Of a DNA stretch of 64,000 nt, positions 22,420 through 33,944 are shown in pieces. A model generated the notes under the pieces. That model had not been told where the DNA came from. It searched no databases and worked only from the letters and a program-made list of their open reading frames with translations. Position numbers and translations under genes: made by a program. The stretch comes from Monodelphis domestica (taxonomy: Eukaryota; Chordata; Mammalia; Didelphimorphia; Didelphidae), in NCBI RefSeq assembly GCF_027887165.1, contig NC_077234.1, positions 249,974,658 through 250,038,657 of the forward strand, in the 5' to 3' direction. Within the stretch, counting starts at the first letter, position 1; each line of letters starts with the position of its first letter.

Positions 22420-22560
22420 AGATAGCTTGAATCTGACTGCCACACTCCTAGCTTGGTGACTGGGGCAAGGGATTTACCCCTCACTGCCTAGCCCTTACCA
22501 CTCCTCTTCCTTGGAACAAATACACAGTAACGACACTAAGATGGTTGGTAACGATTTTTG
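22420..22560 (+). mobile_element. Marsupial tRNA-derived SINE, 5'-truncated
   Basis: cactgcctagcccttaccac, ccttggaacaaatacacag, cgacactaagatggttgg: the 3' two thirds of the SINE. Confidence 0.85.
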
Positions 22561-22574
22561 TTTTTAAATGACCT

Positions 22575-22755
22575 TATGCGCTGGTAAGTGGAAATGGGAG
22601 GCCTGGCTTCAAATCTGACTTCAGACACCTCTGAGCTGTCTGAGCCTGGACAAGTCACTTAGCCCAAGGGCCTAGCCCTTATTGTCCTTCTGCCTTGGAA
22701 CTGATCCATAAGTATTTATTCTTAGACAGATGGAAAGGGTTAAAAAAAAAAAAAA
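22575..22755 (+). mobile_element. Marsupial tRNA-derived SINE, second adjacent copy
   Basis: aatgggaggcctggcttcaa, ctggacaagtcacttagcc, ccttggaactgatccataag, then ggaaagggtt and an A13 tail. It lies directly behind another SINE of the same family and strand. Confidence 0.88.
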
Positions 22756-23074
22756 GAAATAGCTCACAAGCAGATTCCATTTCAGGATATCTCTCGTAAG
22801 TATTCCAAGACTTTATGAAACATTTCCTATTATCATTATGATTAGTAGCTACATTATTTTAAAATCAATCTAGAAATTTGATTTTATTGAATTAAAAATA
22901 AATTAATTATTATAGTACATATATAAATTAAAAAATATATATTTATGGAAAACAAATTATATATAATTATAGAAATTAATTAACTTAGATTAAAATTAAA
23001 ACATTAATTTTAATTATTTTAACATTAATTTTTATAATTATGAGATTAAAACTATCACAATAAATTATAGTGAC
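22756..23074. other. AT-rich tract
   Basis: Very AT-rich (aattaatt, attaaaat strings) with only occasional G or C. Contains dispersed short inverted strings but no clean repeat unit. Confidence 0.5.
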
Positions 23075-23290
23075 AATAATAATAGATTCATTTAGCATTT
23101 TAAGATTTGGAAAGCACTTTAAATATGCAATCTCATTTGATCCTCACAACAACCCTGTAAGGTAGGTGTTATTATTCCCATTTTACAGATAAGGAAACTT
23201 AGGCTGAAAGAAGTTGCCTAGGGTATAGAAGGCAGGATTTGAACTCAGGTCTTCTTGTTAGACTGCTATCTCCTATGCCTTCTTGCTAAC
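23075..23290 (-). mobile_element. CORE-SINE (MIR type), antisense
   Basis: aagcactttaaatatgcaat, tgatcctcacaacaaccctg, ggtgttattattcccatttt, acagataaggaaactt, gatttgaactcaggtcttct: a long, clear antisense copy. Confidence 0.9.
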
Positions 23291-24489
23291 AAGGAAAGTG
23301 TCATAGAATTTTGAGAGGATGTGCATAAAATATGCATTAAGTTGTTTCTAAAAACTCCAACCCATTTCGTGTGCTGGATTTAAAATAACAGTCCTGCTGA
23401 AGCAATTGAGCTTGTCAGTGAGGGAATCACCGGCCGAGCTCGTAAAGGTCCTTATTGCAAACAAGGTTTCATTTTACCAGCCATGTGGATATCGAGCAGC
23501 TGCCCTCACCTCCATGAGTGTGACTCTCCACACATGCTTAATTACCTTATACTTTCTGCTTCACTGGATATTACTGCATAATTACAAGTCAGCCAAAAGC
23601 AATTGAGGTGTAATGAAATATGATTAATCTATTCTGAAAGGCTGGTTTCCTTTTTGTTTGAGCCTCGGGCTTCAGAGTCTACGTAAGGCAAATGAGACTA
23701 ATTCAGACAAGTTTGCAGGGATGTTTGTCGGGGAGGGATGCCTTGAAGGGACAGTTGCAATGACCTTTCTCGTCTCCCACCAAGAGTCTATTCTTTATCC
23801 CTTCCGGATCTTAGCAAACTCACGTTACTCGTTGATATCATCCATCAGGAATGGCGGAATTCATAGAGTCGGCTTTCATGATGATAACGTGTTTCCTTAA
23901 ACATCTTCTATACCTCCTTTAGACTGACTTGAGCCCACATATGGCGGCTGTCACAAACTACACGTTAATAAGTGCTTGTTGACTGATGAATGAATGCTTG
24001 TTGGATGGAACACAGGACAGAGATGAATGAGTGAATTTGGTTCCTCTGGAAAATCTGTCCATTGGCCTAGGACCCTGAAGACTGACTCCCCATCCCTGGC
24101 TCAGCCCAGAGAGAAGTGAAGTTGCTTCTTGGTCTAAGACAGTGGGGTTGAACACAAAGAGAAGAGGGGCCACTAAACTGCACATCTTGACTTAGAAAAT
24201 CACCTATTAACATCAACTCTGTTAAGTATTTCTCAATTGTGTTTTAATATGGTTTGGGCTATGCTTCTCAGGACCATGGACAGTGGGATTCATGGATTTT
24301 TTTTTGACATTTTATTTAATAAATTAATTTTGAATATTTCCCCATGATTACAAGATCAGGATTCATGTTTGATACTGAAGCATCTGGGACAGCAGTGAAA
24401 TGCTGAAAATCCCAGGACTCCAAGTTCTCAGATTCTGAATACCAAGAAGCTCAGGGTCAATGGCACCTGGCAGTTGCATCTGCCGTCAT
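23291..24489. other. Mostly unique interval, candidate conserved non-coding DNA
   Basis: 23390-23640 has no repeat signature and is dense in homeodomain-type cores (taatta, gcaatt, gattaatc). A short antisense L1 3' UTR scrap (tatttccccatgattacaag) lies at 24296-24375. No gene recognised. Confidence 0.35.
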
Positions 24490-25084
24490 AGGGGAATAGA
24501 CTTTGGGACCTCAGTGGCCATCTTGTTCAACTCATACACAAAAGGAATTCTCACTGCAACTTCCCTGCCAAGTGGCTATCCAGCCTCTACTTGAACACCT
24601 TCAAGGAGAAGGATCCCATCACTTCCAGAGAAAGTTTTTCCTGACACCAAGTCTAAAGGGGTTCCATGGCAACTTCCACCCACTTTTGGGTCATATAAAA
24701 TAAGTCTAATCACTGCTTTAAGTGCTTGTGGACAGAGGGGCAGCTAGGTGGCTCAGTGGATTGAAAGCCAGGCATGGAGATGGGAGGTCCTTATCCCCAT
24801 TTAACTTAACCCCATTGCCCAGCCCTTACAACTCTTCTGCCTTGGAAACAATATACAGTATTGATTCTAAGATGGAAGGAAAGGGTTTTAAAAAATACTT
24901 GTGGATAGCTATTATGTATTCCTGCACCCTTTTCTTTAGGCTAAACATTCTTAATTTCTTTAACTGATTCTCATGACATAGTCTCATTCAAGGACCTTTA
25001 TTACTTTACATGTTCTCCAGCTTATCAATGTCCTTCTTACATTATTTGGTCAGATCTTAATGGTATACCCCAGATGAGTGTCTC
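24490..25084 (-). mobile_element. CR1/L3 LINE 3' end, antisense, split by a SINE
   Basis: Before the SINE: gtggctatccagcctctact tgaacacctt, ttccagagaaagtttttcct, gcaacttccaccca. After it: tcttta ggctaaacattct taatttcttta, tgttctccagcttatcaatg tcct, accccagatgagtg. These are the antisense CR1/L3 3' landmarks in the right order. The SINE at 24736-24896 interrupts the element. Confidence 0.82.
24736..24896 (+). mobile_element. Marsupial tRNA-derived SINE with target-site duplication
   Basis: Starts aggggcagctaggtggctc and ends ggaaagggttttaaaaaat. It is flanked by gcttgtggacag (24724-24735) and acttgtggatag (24897-24908), a 12-base duplication with two differences. About 25 bases after ggaggtcct are deleted compared with the family. 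Confidence 0.92.
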
Positions 25085-25650
25085 CTTATTTCCTCCAGGA
25101 TCAAATACAAAATTCTCTTTTTAAATTTTAATTTATTTTAATTTTTAATTAAGTAATTTTTATTTATCATTAACAAAATCCTGTTGTTTGGCCTTCAAGT
25201 CCTTCACAAACTAATCCCTTTCTACCTTTCTAGCCTCACATCTCAACTCTCTGCCGTGTACTTTTGGATTCATTGATGCTGACCTCCCTGATGTGCCATG
25301 AATAAGACATCTCTTGGCCCTGGGAATTTTCTCTGACTATTCCCCAGTGCCCAGAATGGTCTCTCTCCATATCTCTATATGCTGTCTTCCTTGACTTCAG
25401 GAAATTCCTAACTAATATCCCTTCTTTGACAGGAGTCTTTCTCAACCTCTCTGAATTTTAGTGCCTTTTTTCTGTTATTTATTTATCCCATATTTGAGAT
25501 AAATAAATGCTTATTTATACATATTTGTTTGTTGTCTCAGTCATTAGATTGTAGGCTCTTTGAGGGCAAGGATTGTCTTTTGCCTCTTTTTGTACCTTCT
25601 GAGCTTAGTACAGAGTCTGGCACACAGTAGATACTTAACAAATGTTTGTT
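25085..25650 (+). mobile_element. L2 LINE 3' end, sense
   Basis: ctccaggatcaaatacaaa, ttggccttcaagtccttcac aa, ctagcctcacatctcaac, cctaactaatatccctt, then the L2 3' terminus: gtaggctctttgagggcaag, gcttagtacagagtctggca, cacagtagatacttaac. An AT-rich stretch of about 70 bases at 25118-25182 splits the ORF end and looks inserted. Confidence 0.88.
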
Positions 25651-26384
25651 CACCTTATGACAACCAGTCTCATGAAGCTTATTTTTTATACTTGTGTGAG
25701 ACTTTTTATTTATCCCAAATAAATTTCTTCACATTAGATCCAGTCCAATCTTCTTGCCAATCAGAATCTTTTTTTGATCTTGACTTTGTCAGTGACTGTG
25801 TTAATTATATGTAAAATTGATGAGCCTGACATTTATGCCACTGTCAATGGTACAAGTAAGTAAATAAGTAACGAAAATAATAACTAAAGTAAAAAATTAA
25901 GCCAATAAATGAGTAAATCATGAACAAATCAATATTAAAAATGCTAATCAACCAATGGCCAAGCAGAGGTCTCTGAGATACTCCACTAGGTATATCTTGC
26001 CACACTTACCCTGACCCATTGACTCTTTGAATCTTAATCAATTTGAAATCATCATCTAGTTCATATCTTTCTAACTTTTCACGAAACAGTATGAGACTTT
26101 TTAAGCAAAAACTTTGATAAAATATAGATAAACATATTCAGAATATTTTCTCATTTACTAGGTTAATAATATAAAAATGCAAGAAAATGCAAGCAAATTA
26201 GCTTGTAATGGTCCCTGTATGATTCAATCATACTAGCTTTTTGTAATCACTACTTGCTACCCTTTCTAAATGTTTGCCAGCGACTTAAAAAATATTAATT
26301 CTAGAATATTTTCAGGAATTTAAGTCAGATTTATTGGCCTACAATTGGGAGACTTTGTTATCTTGTTCATAAAAAATCCTTATC

Positions 26385-26563
26385 TTTAAACCTTTACCTA
26401 CTAAGAACTGATCCCAAAGCAGAAGAGTAGTAAGGGCTAGGCACTTGGGATTAAGTGACTTGCCTAGTGTGCCATACAGCTAGGAAGTGTCTGGGGCCAG
26501 ATTTGAAGCCAGAGCCTTCCCTTTCCAGGTCTGGCTCTCTATTTATTGAGCCACTTAGTTGTT
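26385..26563 (-). mobile_element. Marsupial tRNA-derived SINE, antisense, in CR1/L3
   Basis: Runs tttaaacctttacctacta, gaagagtagtaagggctagg, gccatacagctaggaagtgt, ctatttattgagccacttag. It cuts the CR1/L3 between gactttgttatcttgttc and the aatatttgcccttc segment. Confidence 0.9.
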
Positions 26564-27591
26564 CCAAACTTACATTTTGTGAAAGCCAGAATATTTGCCC
26601 TTCTCTAATCTTGTGGTACCTCTGTCATTTCCCTTGTTCTTTCCAATAACCCTGAGAGGGGCTCAGCAGTCACATCTGCCATTTCTTTTGGTAGCAGAGT
26701 AGATAGTTTACCAGGTGAATTAAATTCATTGAAGGTGGTTTTAAATCTATGGTTCTATAAGCCTAGGAGCTAGCTGCTCTCTCACTATCTCCTTAGTGTG
26801 GGCATCAATCAACTTCTCATCAGTCATTTTTGTTCTGCTATTTCTAGCACAAAAAATATCCTTTTTGGTAGAGAAAAGTGAAGAAAAAAGAGAACTGAGC
26901 TGTTCTAATTTCTTATCATCTCATCTACCCCAAAGATTCTTTACCTTTTCTCAATATAGCTAAAACATAAAAAACATACAAGCAAAACAAAAAACAACCC
27001 AAACCCTTATTTTGTCCTCAGCTTCTCTTGCTTAGCCTCTGCTCATTCTGAGTTTTAGTTCTCTTGATGCTTTAAAAAATAGAATACTTGGTAATTTTTT
27101 TGCCTTCCTAGGGCTGGCTGCTATCTTCCATATGTTTCTTTTTAGAACTTAAGTTGAACAGTGAGTTCCTGGGTATCTACACTGGTCTCTTCATACAAAT
27201 CCCATTTTTCTTCTTCATTTTGTTTCCCTTCAGGGCTTCAGAATTTTATTTTATTTTATTTTGAGAGTTTTACTTATTTATTTTTGTTGACTTCTATGAT
27301 TAAAAAATAAATGATAACTTAAAATAAAAAAATTATGGAGAAAGTGATAATAGGCTAAATTTAATTGTATGTCTTAGGCCAATAGATATAGAGAGATAAA
27401 TTGATTTCTTTTGAAACTTAGTTATTAAACATTTACCATCACCTTCTTGGCAAAGTTATACAAATTTTCCTTGTGGTTGGTTATAATACATTAATATTTT
27501 AAATTCAATAAAGGACTGATCAGAGTGATCTTTATCTGACTATGCCTATTGGTTGTTTGCCTAGGAACTTGTTAACCAACTCATTTTTTAA

Positions 27592-27744
27592 AACAAATTT
27601 CTCTTTTTATTTTTATTTTTTTAAACCCTTACCTTCCATCTTGGAATCAGTACTGTGTACTGGTTCCAAGGCAGAAGAGTTACAATAGACAATGGGGATT
27701 AAATGACTTGTCCAGGGTCACACAGCTAGGAAGTGTCTGAGGCC
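27592..27744 (-). mobile_element. 5'-truncated marsupial SINE with 18-base target-site duplication
   Basis: The antisense tail and body (tttaaacccttaccttccat to gctaggaagtgtctgagg) end abruptly without the SINE head. Both sides carry the identical 18 bases aaccaactcattttttaa (27574-27591 and 27745-27762). The truncation therefore happened at insertion, as for LINEs. Confidence 0.93.
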
Positions 27745-27796
27745 AACCAACTCATTTTTTAATGCAATCTTTTCTCTTCCTCTTCCATTCTTTGTT

Positions 27797-28685
27797 AAAA
27801 TTTTATTTTAATTTATTTTTTCCTTTTAAAATGTAGAATATTTTCCCATGGTTACATGACTCATGATCACCCCCCTCCTTTCCTCTACTCTCATGGAGCT
27901 GACAAGCATGTATCATTGTTCAAAATATATTTCCATGTCATTCATATTTGCAGTAGAGTGAACTTTTAACATCAAACTATGTGATTGATCATATGTTTTT
28001 CTTCTGTGTTTCTGCTCCCACAGTTCTTTCTCTGAATGTGGATAGTTCTCTTAACTCCTTCAAAATTGTCCTGGATCATTGAGTTGCTGCTAGTAAAGAA
28101 GTCCATTACATATGATTGTACCACAGCGTTATCAGTCTCTCTGTACAATGTTTTCCTGGTTCTTCTCCTTTTGCTCTGCATCACTTCCTGGAGGTCGTTC
28201 CAGTCTCCATGGAATTCCTCCAGTTCATTATTCCTTTGAGCACAATAGTATTCCATCACCCACAGATACCACAATTTGTTCAGCCATTCCCCAATTGAAG
28301 GGCATCCCCTCGTTTTTCAATTTTTGGCCACCACAAATAGCACAACTATGAATATTCTTGTACAAGTCTTTTTCCTTATTATCTCTTTGGGGTACAAGCC
28401 CAGCAGTGCTATGGCTGGATCAAAGGGCAGACAGTCTTTTAAAGTCCTTTGGGCATAGTTCCAAATTGCCCTCCAGAATGGTTAGACCATTTCACAACTA
28501 CACCAGAAGTGTCTTAGTGTCCCAATTTTGCCACATCCCCTCCAACATTTATCACTTTCCTTTGCTGCCATATTGGCCAGTCGGCTAGGTGTGAGGTGGT
28601 ACCTCAGAGTTGTTTTAATTTGAATTTTTCTAATCAGGAGGGATTTGGAACACTTTTTCATGTGCTTATTGAATAGTTTTGATCA
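27797..28685 (-). mobile_element. L1 3' end, antisense, inserted in CR1/L3
   Basis: Carries the L1 3' UTR and ORF2 C-terminus in antisense: tattttcccatggttacatg, cagttctttctctgaatgtg, gttcagccattccccaattg, atctctttggggtacaagcc, gccctccagaatggttagac. It resembles the 3' end of the L1 at 37426-42037. Similar aattttatttt strings on both sides (27797 and 28686) are a likely target-site duplication. Confidence 0.9.
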
Positions 28686-29320
28686 GAATTTTATTTTTGA
28701 GTGACCTACCTGGGCTACCTTCCCTTGTAGTATTTTAGTCTGTTATATCCTACATATTTTTCTTTTAAATACTTTAAAACCTACCTTTCCCCAGAATCTA
28801 GAATTTATGTCAAACTTGCCCTGGATATTTTTTCCTCTGGATTTTCTTTCCTCTATCGCAGACTCTAGGAGGGGTTAGTCACTTCCCCTCTCCTCTAGAG
28901 ATTTCATCATTTCTACCTCAGCAGCAACTTCCTTCCTGTTGGTGAGAATCAAATTCAAAATAGCCATTTCTCTTTGTTGGCTCCTCTACATTTGGAAAGA
29001 TAAAATTATCATTAAGATAAGTCACAGCCTTATTAGCTACTTTGTTTTTAGCAGAGAGAGAGCACTCCAAATAGGTGTCTGGAAAATGGAAGTCCCCCAT
29101 CAGTTCTTCTGTGTTGTGCTTATAATGTCTTCTTCAAACTCTCCACAGTTCTTTTGGTCCAGGTTATCTGTAGTATACTTAAATGGTAAATATCACTATT
29201 TTCCCCACCTATATTATCTTTCACTTAAATACTCTCATTTATGCTTCTTCCCTCCTCTGGTTCCTGAATTTTCTCACATTTTCTCTGCATGATTCCCTCC
29301 TCTATGCTGCCCAGTTTATA

Positions 29321-30327
29321 TGAATACTATTTCTTTAGTATAACTATCCAGAGCCATGGTCTAGTCATTTTCTTAACCAGGGAATCCATATACCAGGAGA
29401 GGGGAATAATGTAACTAACTAATGGGAATTCCCGACTGAGCCCCAGCCTTCTAGGGAGACAAAGAACATTCATAAACATTCTCAGCCATGAAGTGACTTC
29501 TCTTGCAGGCTCCAAGTTCAAGAGTTTGAATGTCTCTAACCTAGAGAGAGAGAAGGGTAGCCCCTGGGCAGTGCCAGATGATAGGAGAGAAGAGAAGCAT
29601 TGGCTACACGACTTTTATGATAAGAAGTTAGCAAGGGAATTATCTAGACACTACAGATCTGAAGATTGGATCGGAATTCCAATTCTGTGTTTCTTCAATT
29701 TTCCCTCCCTTTCTTCTTCTTCTTCATTCTGATCTCCTATGAAGAGGTGGTCATTTAAAGAGACATAGACATCAGCTATTCAAACTATATTCAGAGAATT
29801 CCTCAGGAAAACTCTAGATGAGGCCAAAAAGAGCCAAAGAAATAGGATTTTTTCTTTCGCCATTACTTCAGTAAAAAGTTTCTCTAACTAACCAGATACC
29901 CTGAGTAGAAACCTGTGCCTAATGGATATAGCAGTGAATTTTAGGCTACTGGGAATAGTCCTGATGATATGATAAGGGATTTCAATTGGAAGTACAATAA
30001 TGGAATTTAAACTTTTTTTTTTCAGGAGATATAGGAAGAGAAATAGATGCAGAAGGAAGTGGCCTCAACTTTTAATTATTTGAAAAAATTGTTAAAATAC
30101 TTTAAGATGTATAAATAAATAAAGGATGTATAAATGTATAAATGGGGGGGGGAGTCCTAGTTGGAGCCAATTGAAATATCTCATTAGAATTGTTAAAGCA
30201 TATTACAAAATGTGCATCTTAATTAAAAAAAAATGTTACAATCTTTAGCATTGCCATTATGAATGAAGTAATTCTTTTTTGGTCAAACTTTGTTTCCTTT
30301 TTATCTGTTTCTTTCTTTGCTTCTCTA
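29321..30327. other. Unassigned interval
   Basis: No gene or repeat family recognised. A G9 run lies at about 30143-30151. Confidence 0.35.
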
Positions 30328-30625
30328 TTTCCTTCCTTCCTTCCTTCCTTCCTTCCTTCCTTCCTTCCTTCCTTCCTTCCTTCCTTCCTTCCTTCCTTCC
30401 TTCCTTCCTTCCTTCCTTCCTTCCTTCCTTCCTTCCTTCCTTCCTTCCTTCCTTCCTTCCTTCCTTCCTTCCTTCCTCCCTTCCTCCCTCCTCTCCCTCC
30501 CTCCCTCCCTCCCTCCCTCCCTCCCTCCCTCCTTCCTTCCTTCCTTCCTTCCTTCCTTCCTTCCTTCCTTCCTTCCTTCCTTCCTTCCTTCCTTCCTTAC
30601 TTCCTTCTTTCCTTACTTCCTTTTT
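30328..30625. repeat. TTCC/TCCC microsatellite
   Basis: About 145 bases of perfect ttcc units, then about 60 bases of tccc units, then about 90 bases of ttcc with a few tta/ttt interruptions. The strand is pure pyrimidine for almost 280 bases. The lysine/glutamate and proline/serine frames here are repeat artefacts. Confidence 0.98.
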
Positions 30626-30710
30626 TTCTTCTTCATGTGTCACATATGGTGTAGCAGAGGTTCCCTCACCTTATGCTTTGGCAGATATATCCACTGAAGT
30701 CCCTTCTCAA

Positions 30711-30711
30711 T

Positions 30712-30764
<53 letters not shown>
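30711..30764. repeat. TATC microsatellite
   Basis: Thirteen uninterrupted tatc units followed by atcatcatc. Confidence 0.97.
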
Positions 30765-30844
30765 ATCATCACCTATCATTTATATATTTAGTATGTGTAC
30801 AAATATAATATTTTTCATATTTATATTCTATATATAAATAAGAG

Positions 30845-31060
30845 AGACAGTATAGCATAATCTAAGGTTGTTGACTTTGCCTTCAGATGATGCAGGTTAA
30901 CATTTTTTGACAGTTTTCACGCTTATTAGCTGTGTGTCTGTGGGGAATTCACATATTGTCTCTGTGCCTCATTTTTTAAATTTATAAAATGAGGATACTG
31001 ACACCTGTTCTACTTACTTCCAAGGTTGTATTTATTATTTAAAAAGCTTATAACATTCAC
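30845..31060 (+). mobile_element. CORE-SINE, degraded
   Basis: gacagtatagcataatct, ttattagctgtgtgtctgtg, tctctgtgcctcatttttta, ataaaatgaggatactgaca, ttccaaggttgtatt: MIR order kept. Confidence 0.75.
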
Positions 31061-33255
31061 TCCTCTTCCTGGAAGTGCTGTTGAGGAAAAGAAAACAATG
31101 AGGTACTGATACAGAAAAGAGAAACTTTACTTAGGCAAAAACACTAAACCAAAATTATGTCCACTAATTCCCTCCCTTCACCTTTGTAGATACTTCTGGT
31201 TTGACATTCCTGATTATTTTTTCTGTACTACTGGTGGGATGGGAAACTACTACTGCATGCTTAGATTTACAGTTTTCTATTTGTTGCAGCTAATATTGTG
31301 CTGCAGCCCATTTTGGATGCAAAACAGATGACTTGTGGCAGACCATAGAGAGTTTATAGTGAATGAAGAGTGGTATGGATAATTCAAAACAACATGTAGA
31401 AAACTCATTTCTATTTCTTTTTTAGAATAGATTATTATTATTATTGATTGTTATTTTGGTGAGGTAAAACATTTTCCTTCCGATTTGTTTTCCTTAAGAG
31501 AAAACTAGTTTCTGATGGACAATTTGCTAAAAATTACTTACAAAAGTAGATAATTCAAATGTTGTTAATGGAGTTAACTTCATATGATTAAGGCAAAAAT
31601 ATTAACACATGTTCATTTTTCGGGTAACCGAAGAACATTTCTAGGTGAAACACAGAGGCTAAAAGTTCTGGCTTTTAAGTATCTCTGTGAATTGGTGCCA
31701 TACTGTAGGAAAGACATGAATAATCTGGGGAGGATCCAGAGAATTGGTAAATAATCTTGAGATCATTTCATAGGAAAGACCCTTATGTGTAACATTTTCC
31801 AGTTTGAAAAGTTAGTTTAATTTGCTCTGTTTGTTATAATTTTTTCTGACTCCTTCTTTTAACCCCATCCTATGGTTATTTTATGCCCCAGATCAATTGT
31901 GAGGTAGCCTGTAAATTGGCTGGCAGCTGTAGAATGTTGTGTGGCCAAAGAGGTTTGGGAAACATTGTTTTAAAACTGAGGAGGGTTCCTAGGAGTTGGT
32001 AAAAACTCCTTTTATTTCCCTCCTACTATGCTGCTGTGGCCCCACTCTTCTTTGTTGCTGCCAATTTTGAGAAGAAATAGAGCCAGAGACTTACTCCTTG
32101 CAAAGTTCTTCCAACATCTCTCAGGTGTGTCTTCAACCTCCCTTCTTTTTCCTCCCCTTGACCCAAACCCTCTCATGTCATCCAACTCCTTCCTCTATGT
32201 CCCTGGCATGGGCTCTTCATGTCTCTAACTAGAAGCCATGCCTCTATGTCTTTTATATATTGCTTTCTCCAGGCTGCTCTGTGCCCCAGTTCTGTTGATA
32301 TCTTTATAACTCTCTCTCCATGGTTGGACCAATATCTAGATTTCATTTTTTCCAGACCTTGGGATATAGGAAGGATTCTGTTATTAATTTACTTGCAATA
32401 AACCACTTTTCCTCTCCAGGCTTTTTACTTTTCTCACCTAAAGATTTTAAGAGCTATTTCAGCTCCAAAATGATATAATTTTAAGTGAGAGAACAGAGTG
32501 ATCTGGGGTCAGCGTTCCTCCCAATCTATGGCGGTTTGCCCTGGAAGCATTTGTACCTTTAATTAAATTCTGAGAAGCTGTTCCTTTGAAACTATATGAA
32601 GACAGAGAGAAACTTCATTTCCATTATTGTTCTCCTCTCCCATTGCTTTACATTATGAAAATTTACCCTACTTAATAACATAAATCTGTTTTATTGATGA
32701 CTATATTTCTTTAGAATGGATAAAATATCCATCCACTATATTATTTCCATTTATATGGAACATTTAAAAATGCTGATAATTTCCATTATGAAAAGTCATA
32801 CTTAAAAGTAACTCTATACTTTTATTTGTCTATTAAACTGCTGTTGGTCTAATAACTTCCTTCAAGAGATTATCTTGAAATTATATTTTGAATTGAGTAT
32901 TCAATAAAGTAACTTGCCTAGAAGGTTTTGTGGTCTTATGATAATAAAAATTAATTCTGTAGGAAAATGATCTGTTTTAAAACTAGACTAGGAAATATTT
33001 GCTAATTTTACTGATCCTACTAAACTTTTTTATGAAACTTCTTTCAGTGTTGTTTTTGATTCTACACGAAATGTGCAAATGCCTGACCTGCTTATATATA
33101 TACTTAAATGTATGTATAAAGTAATAAGATATCAAAGAAATATTCATTCCAGTTGTTTCCTAAGTAAATTGACTTGTTTAAACAATTTCACTTAAATGGT
33201 ATATACATGTTTGTAATATTCATTAAGCTTTGATGTATACTTATACAAAAGTATC
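31061..33255. other. Long unassigned interval
   Basis: No gene seen. Bases 31980-32420 contain a tttatatattgc string and gcaataaacc about 145 bases later, which is LTR-like, but no matching ends were found. The rest is AT-rich and may be unique. Confidence 0.35.
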
Positions 33256-33446
33256 TTTGTAATATTCATTATTTGTAAATTACAATTTGTAATATTCATT
33301 ATTTGTAAATTACACAAATAATGAATATTACAAATGACAAAATTGTTGGATTTCAATTCTGAAATCCAAAGAATAGTTGTAAATTACACAAATAATATTA
33401 CAAATGACAAAATTGTTGGATTTCAATTCTGAAATCCAAAGAATAG
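33256..33446. repeat. Local cluster of tandem and inverted repeats
   Basis: Three layers are seen. (a) A 30-base unit occurs twice, at 33256-33285 and 33286-33315. (b) A perfect 21-base inverted repeat has arms 33286-33306 and 33314-33334 and a 7-base loop. (c) A 74-base unit (33303-33376) is followed directly by a 70-base copy (33377-33446) that lacks only four bases. Each copy holds a 10-base-arm hairpin, ttggatttca/tgaaatccaa. Confidence 0.95.
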
Positions 33447-33944
33447 CAGGTTGAACCATGAGATGTCTCCACATCACCTCCCAATGTTTTTTTTTTTACT
33501 TTTTAGTAGCGTGGGATAATATTTCCAATATAACAATTCATTTAGAAAGAATTAGTTGCTAAATGCTGGGGAATAATTGGTGGTAGGTCTTCATCATCTC
33601 ACTAACCTTTGGGATACCCATGATCTTAAAACATCTTTTTTAACATGGGTGAAATTGTTGATTCCCTGTTCAATAAAGCAACATGGCAGCTCAATCCATT
33701 TTGCAGGGCAGGGCTGACAACTATTGAGTAAGGAAAGAAGTTGATCCTGAGAGTCTATGAGGAGTGGGAATTCTGGGATCCCTTTCTCAGAGGTGGACGT
33801 GGATGGATTCATGTCAGTAGCAAGAAAGTTGTGGAAGGACATCCAATGCATTTACTCTCTCCTAAAGAAGTCTGGGTTACCTCAGATCCATCTTATCAGT
33901 TAGTGACCACAGAATATATATAATTAAAGTCAATTATAAGGTTT
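33447..33944. other. Unassigned interval
   Basis: Nothing recognised; T10 run at 33488. Confidence 0.35.

Larger units (their letters stand above)
25651..29320 (-). mobile_element. CR1/L3 LINE, antisense, with nested insertions
   Basis: Translated on the minus strand near 25990-26120, frames give LDD followed by QRVNGSG and WQDIPSGVSQRPLLG, matching the CR1 reverse transcriptase motif WQDVSSGVPQGSVLGP. Further upstream landmarks follow in the right order: atttgcccttctctaatctt gtggtacctctg, ggctcagcagtcacatctgc, cttagtgtgggcatcaatc, tagcctctgctcattctgag, ggtgagaatcaaattcaaaa tagcc, aaaatggaagtcccccatca. Inserted into it are two antisense SINEs and an L1 3' end (separate entries). The copy is old and riddled with stops. 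Confidence 0.85.

Noticed and set aside
30257-30791. Long proline/serine/leucine and lysine/glutamate frames
   Set aside because: They are translations of the TTCC/TCCC microsatellite in several frames.
31980-32460. Possible solo LTR (tttatatattgc and gcaataaacc)
   Set aside because: No terminal inverted pair or duplication was seen.
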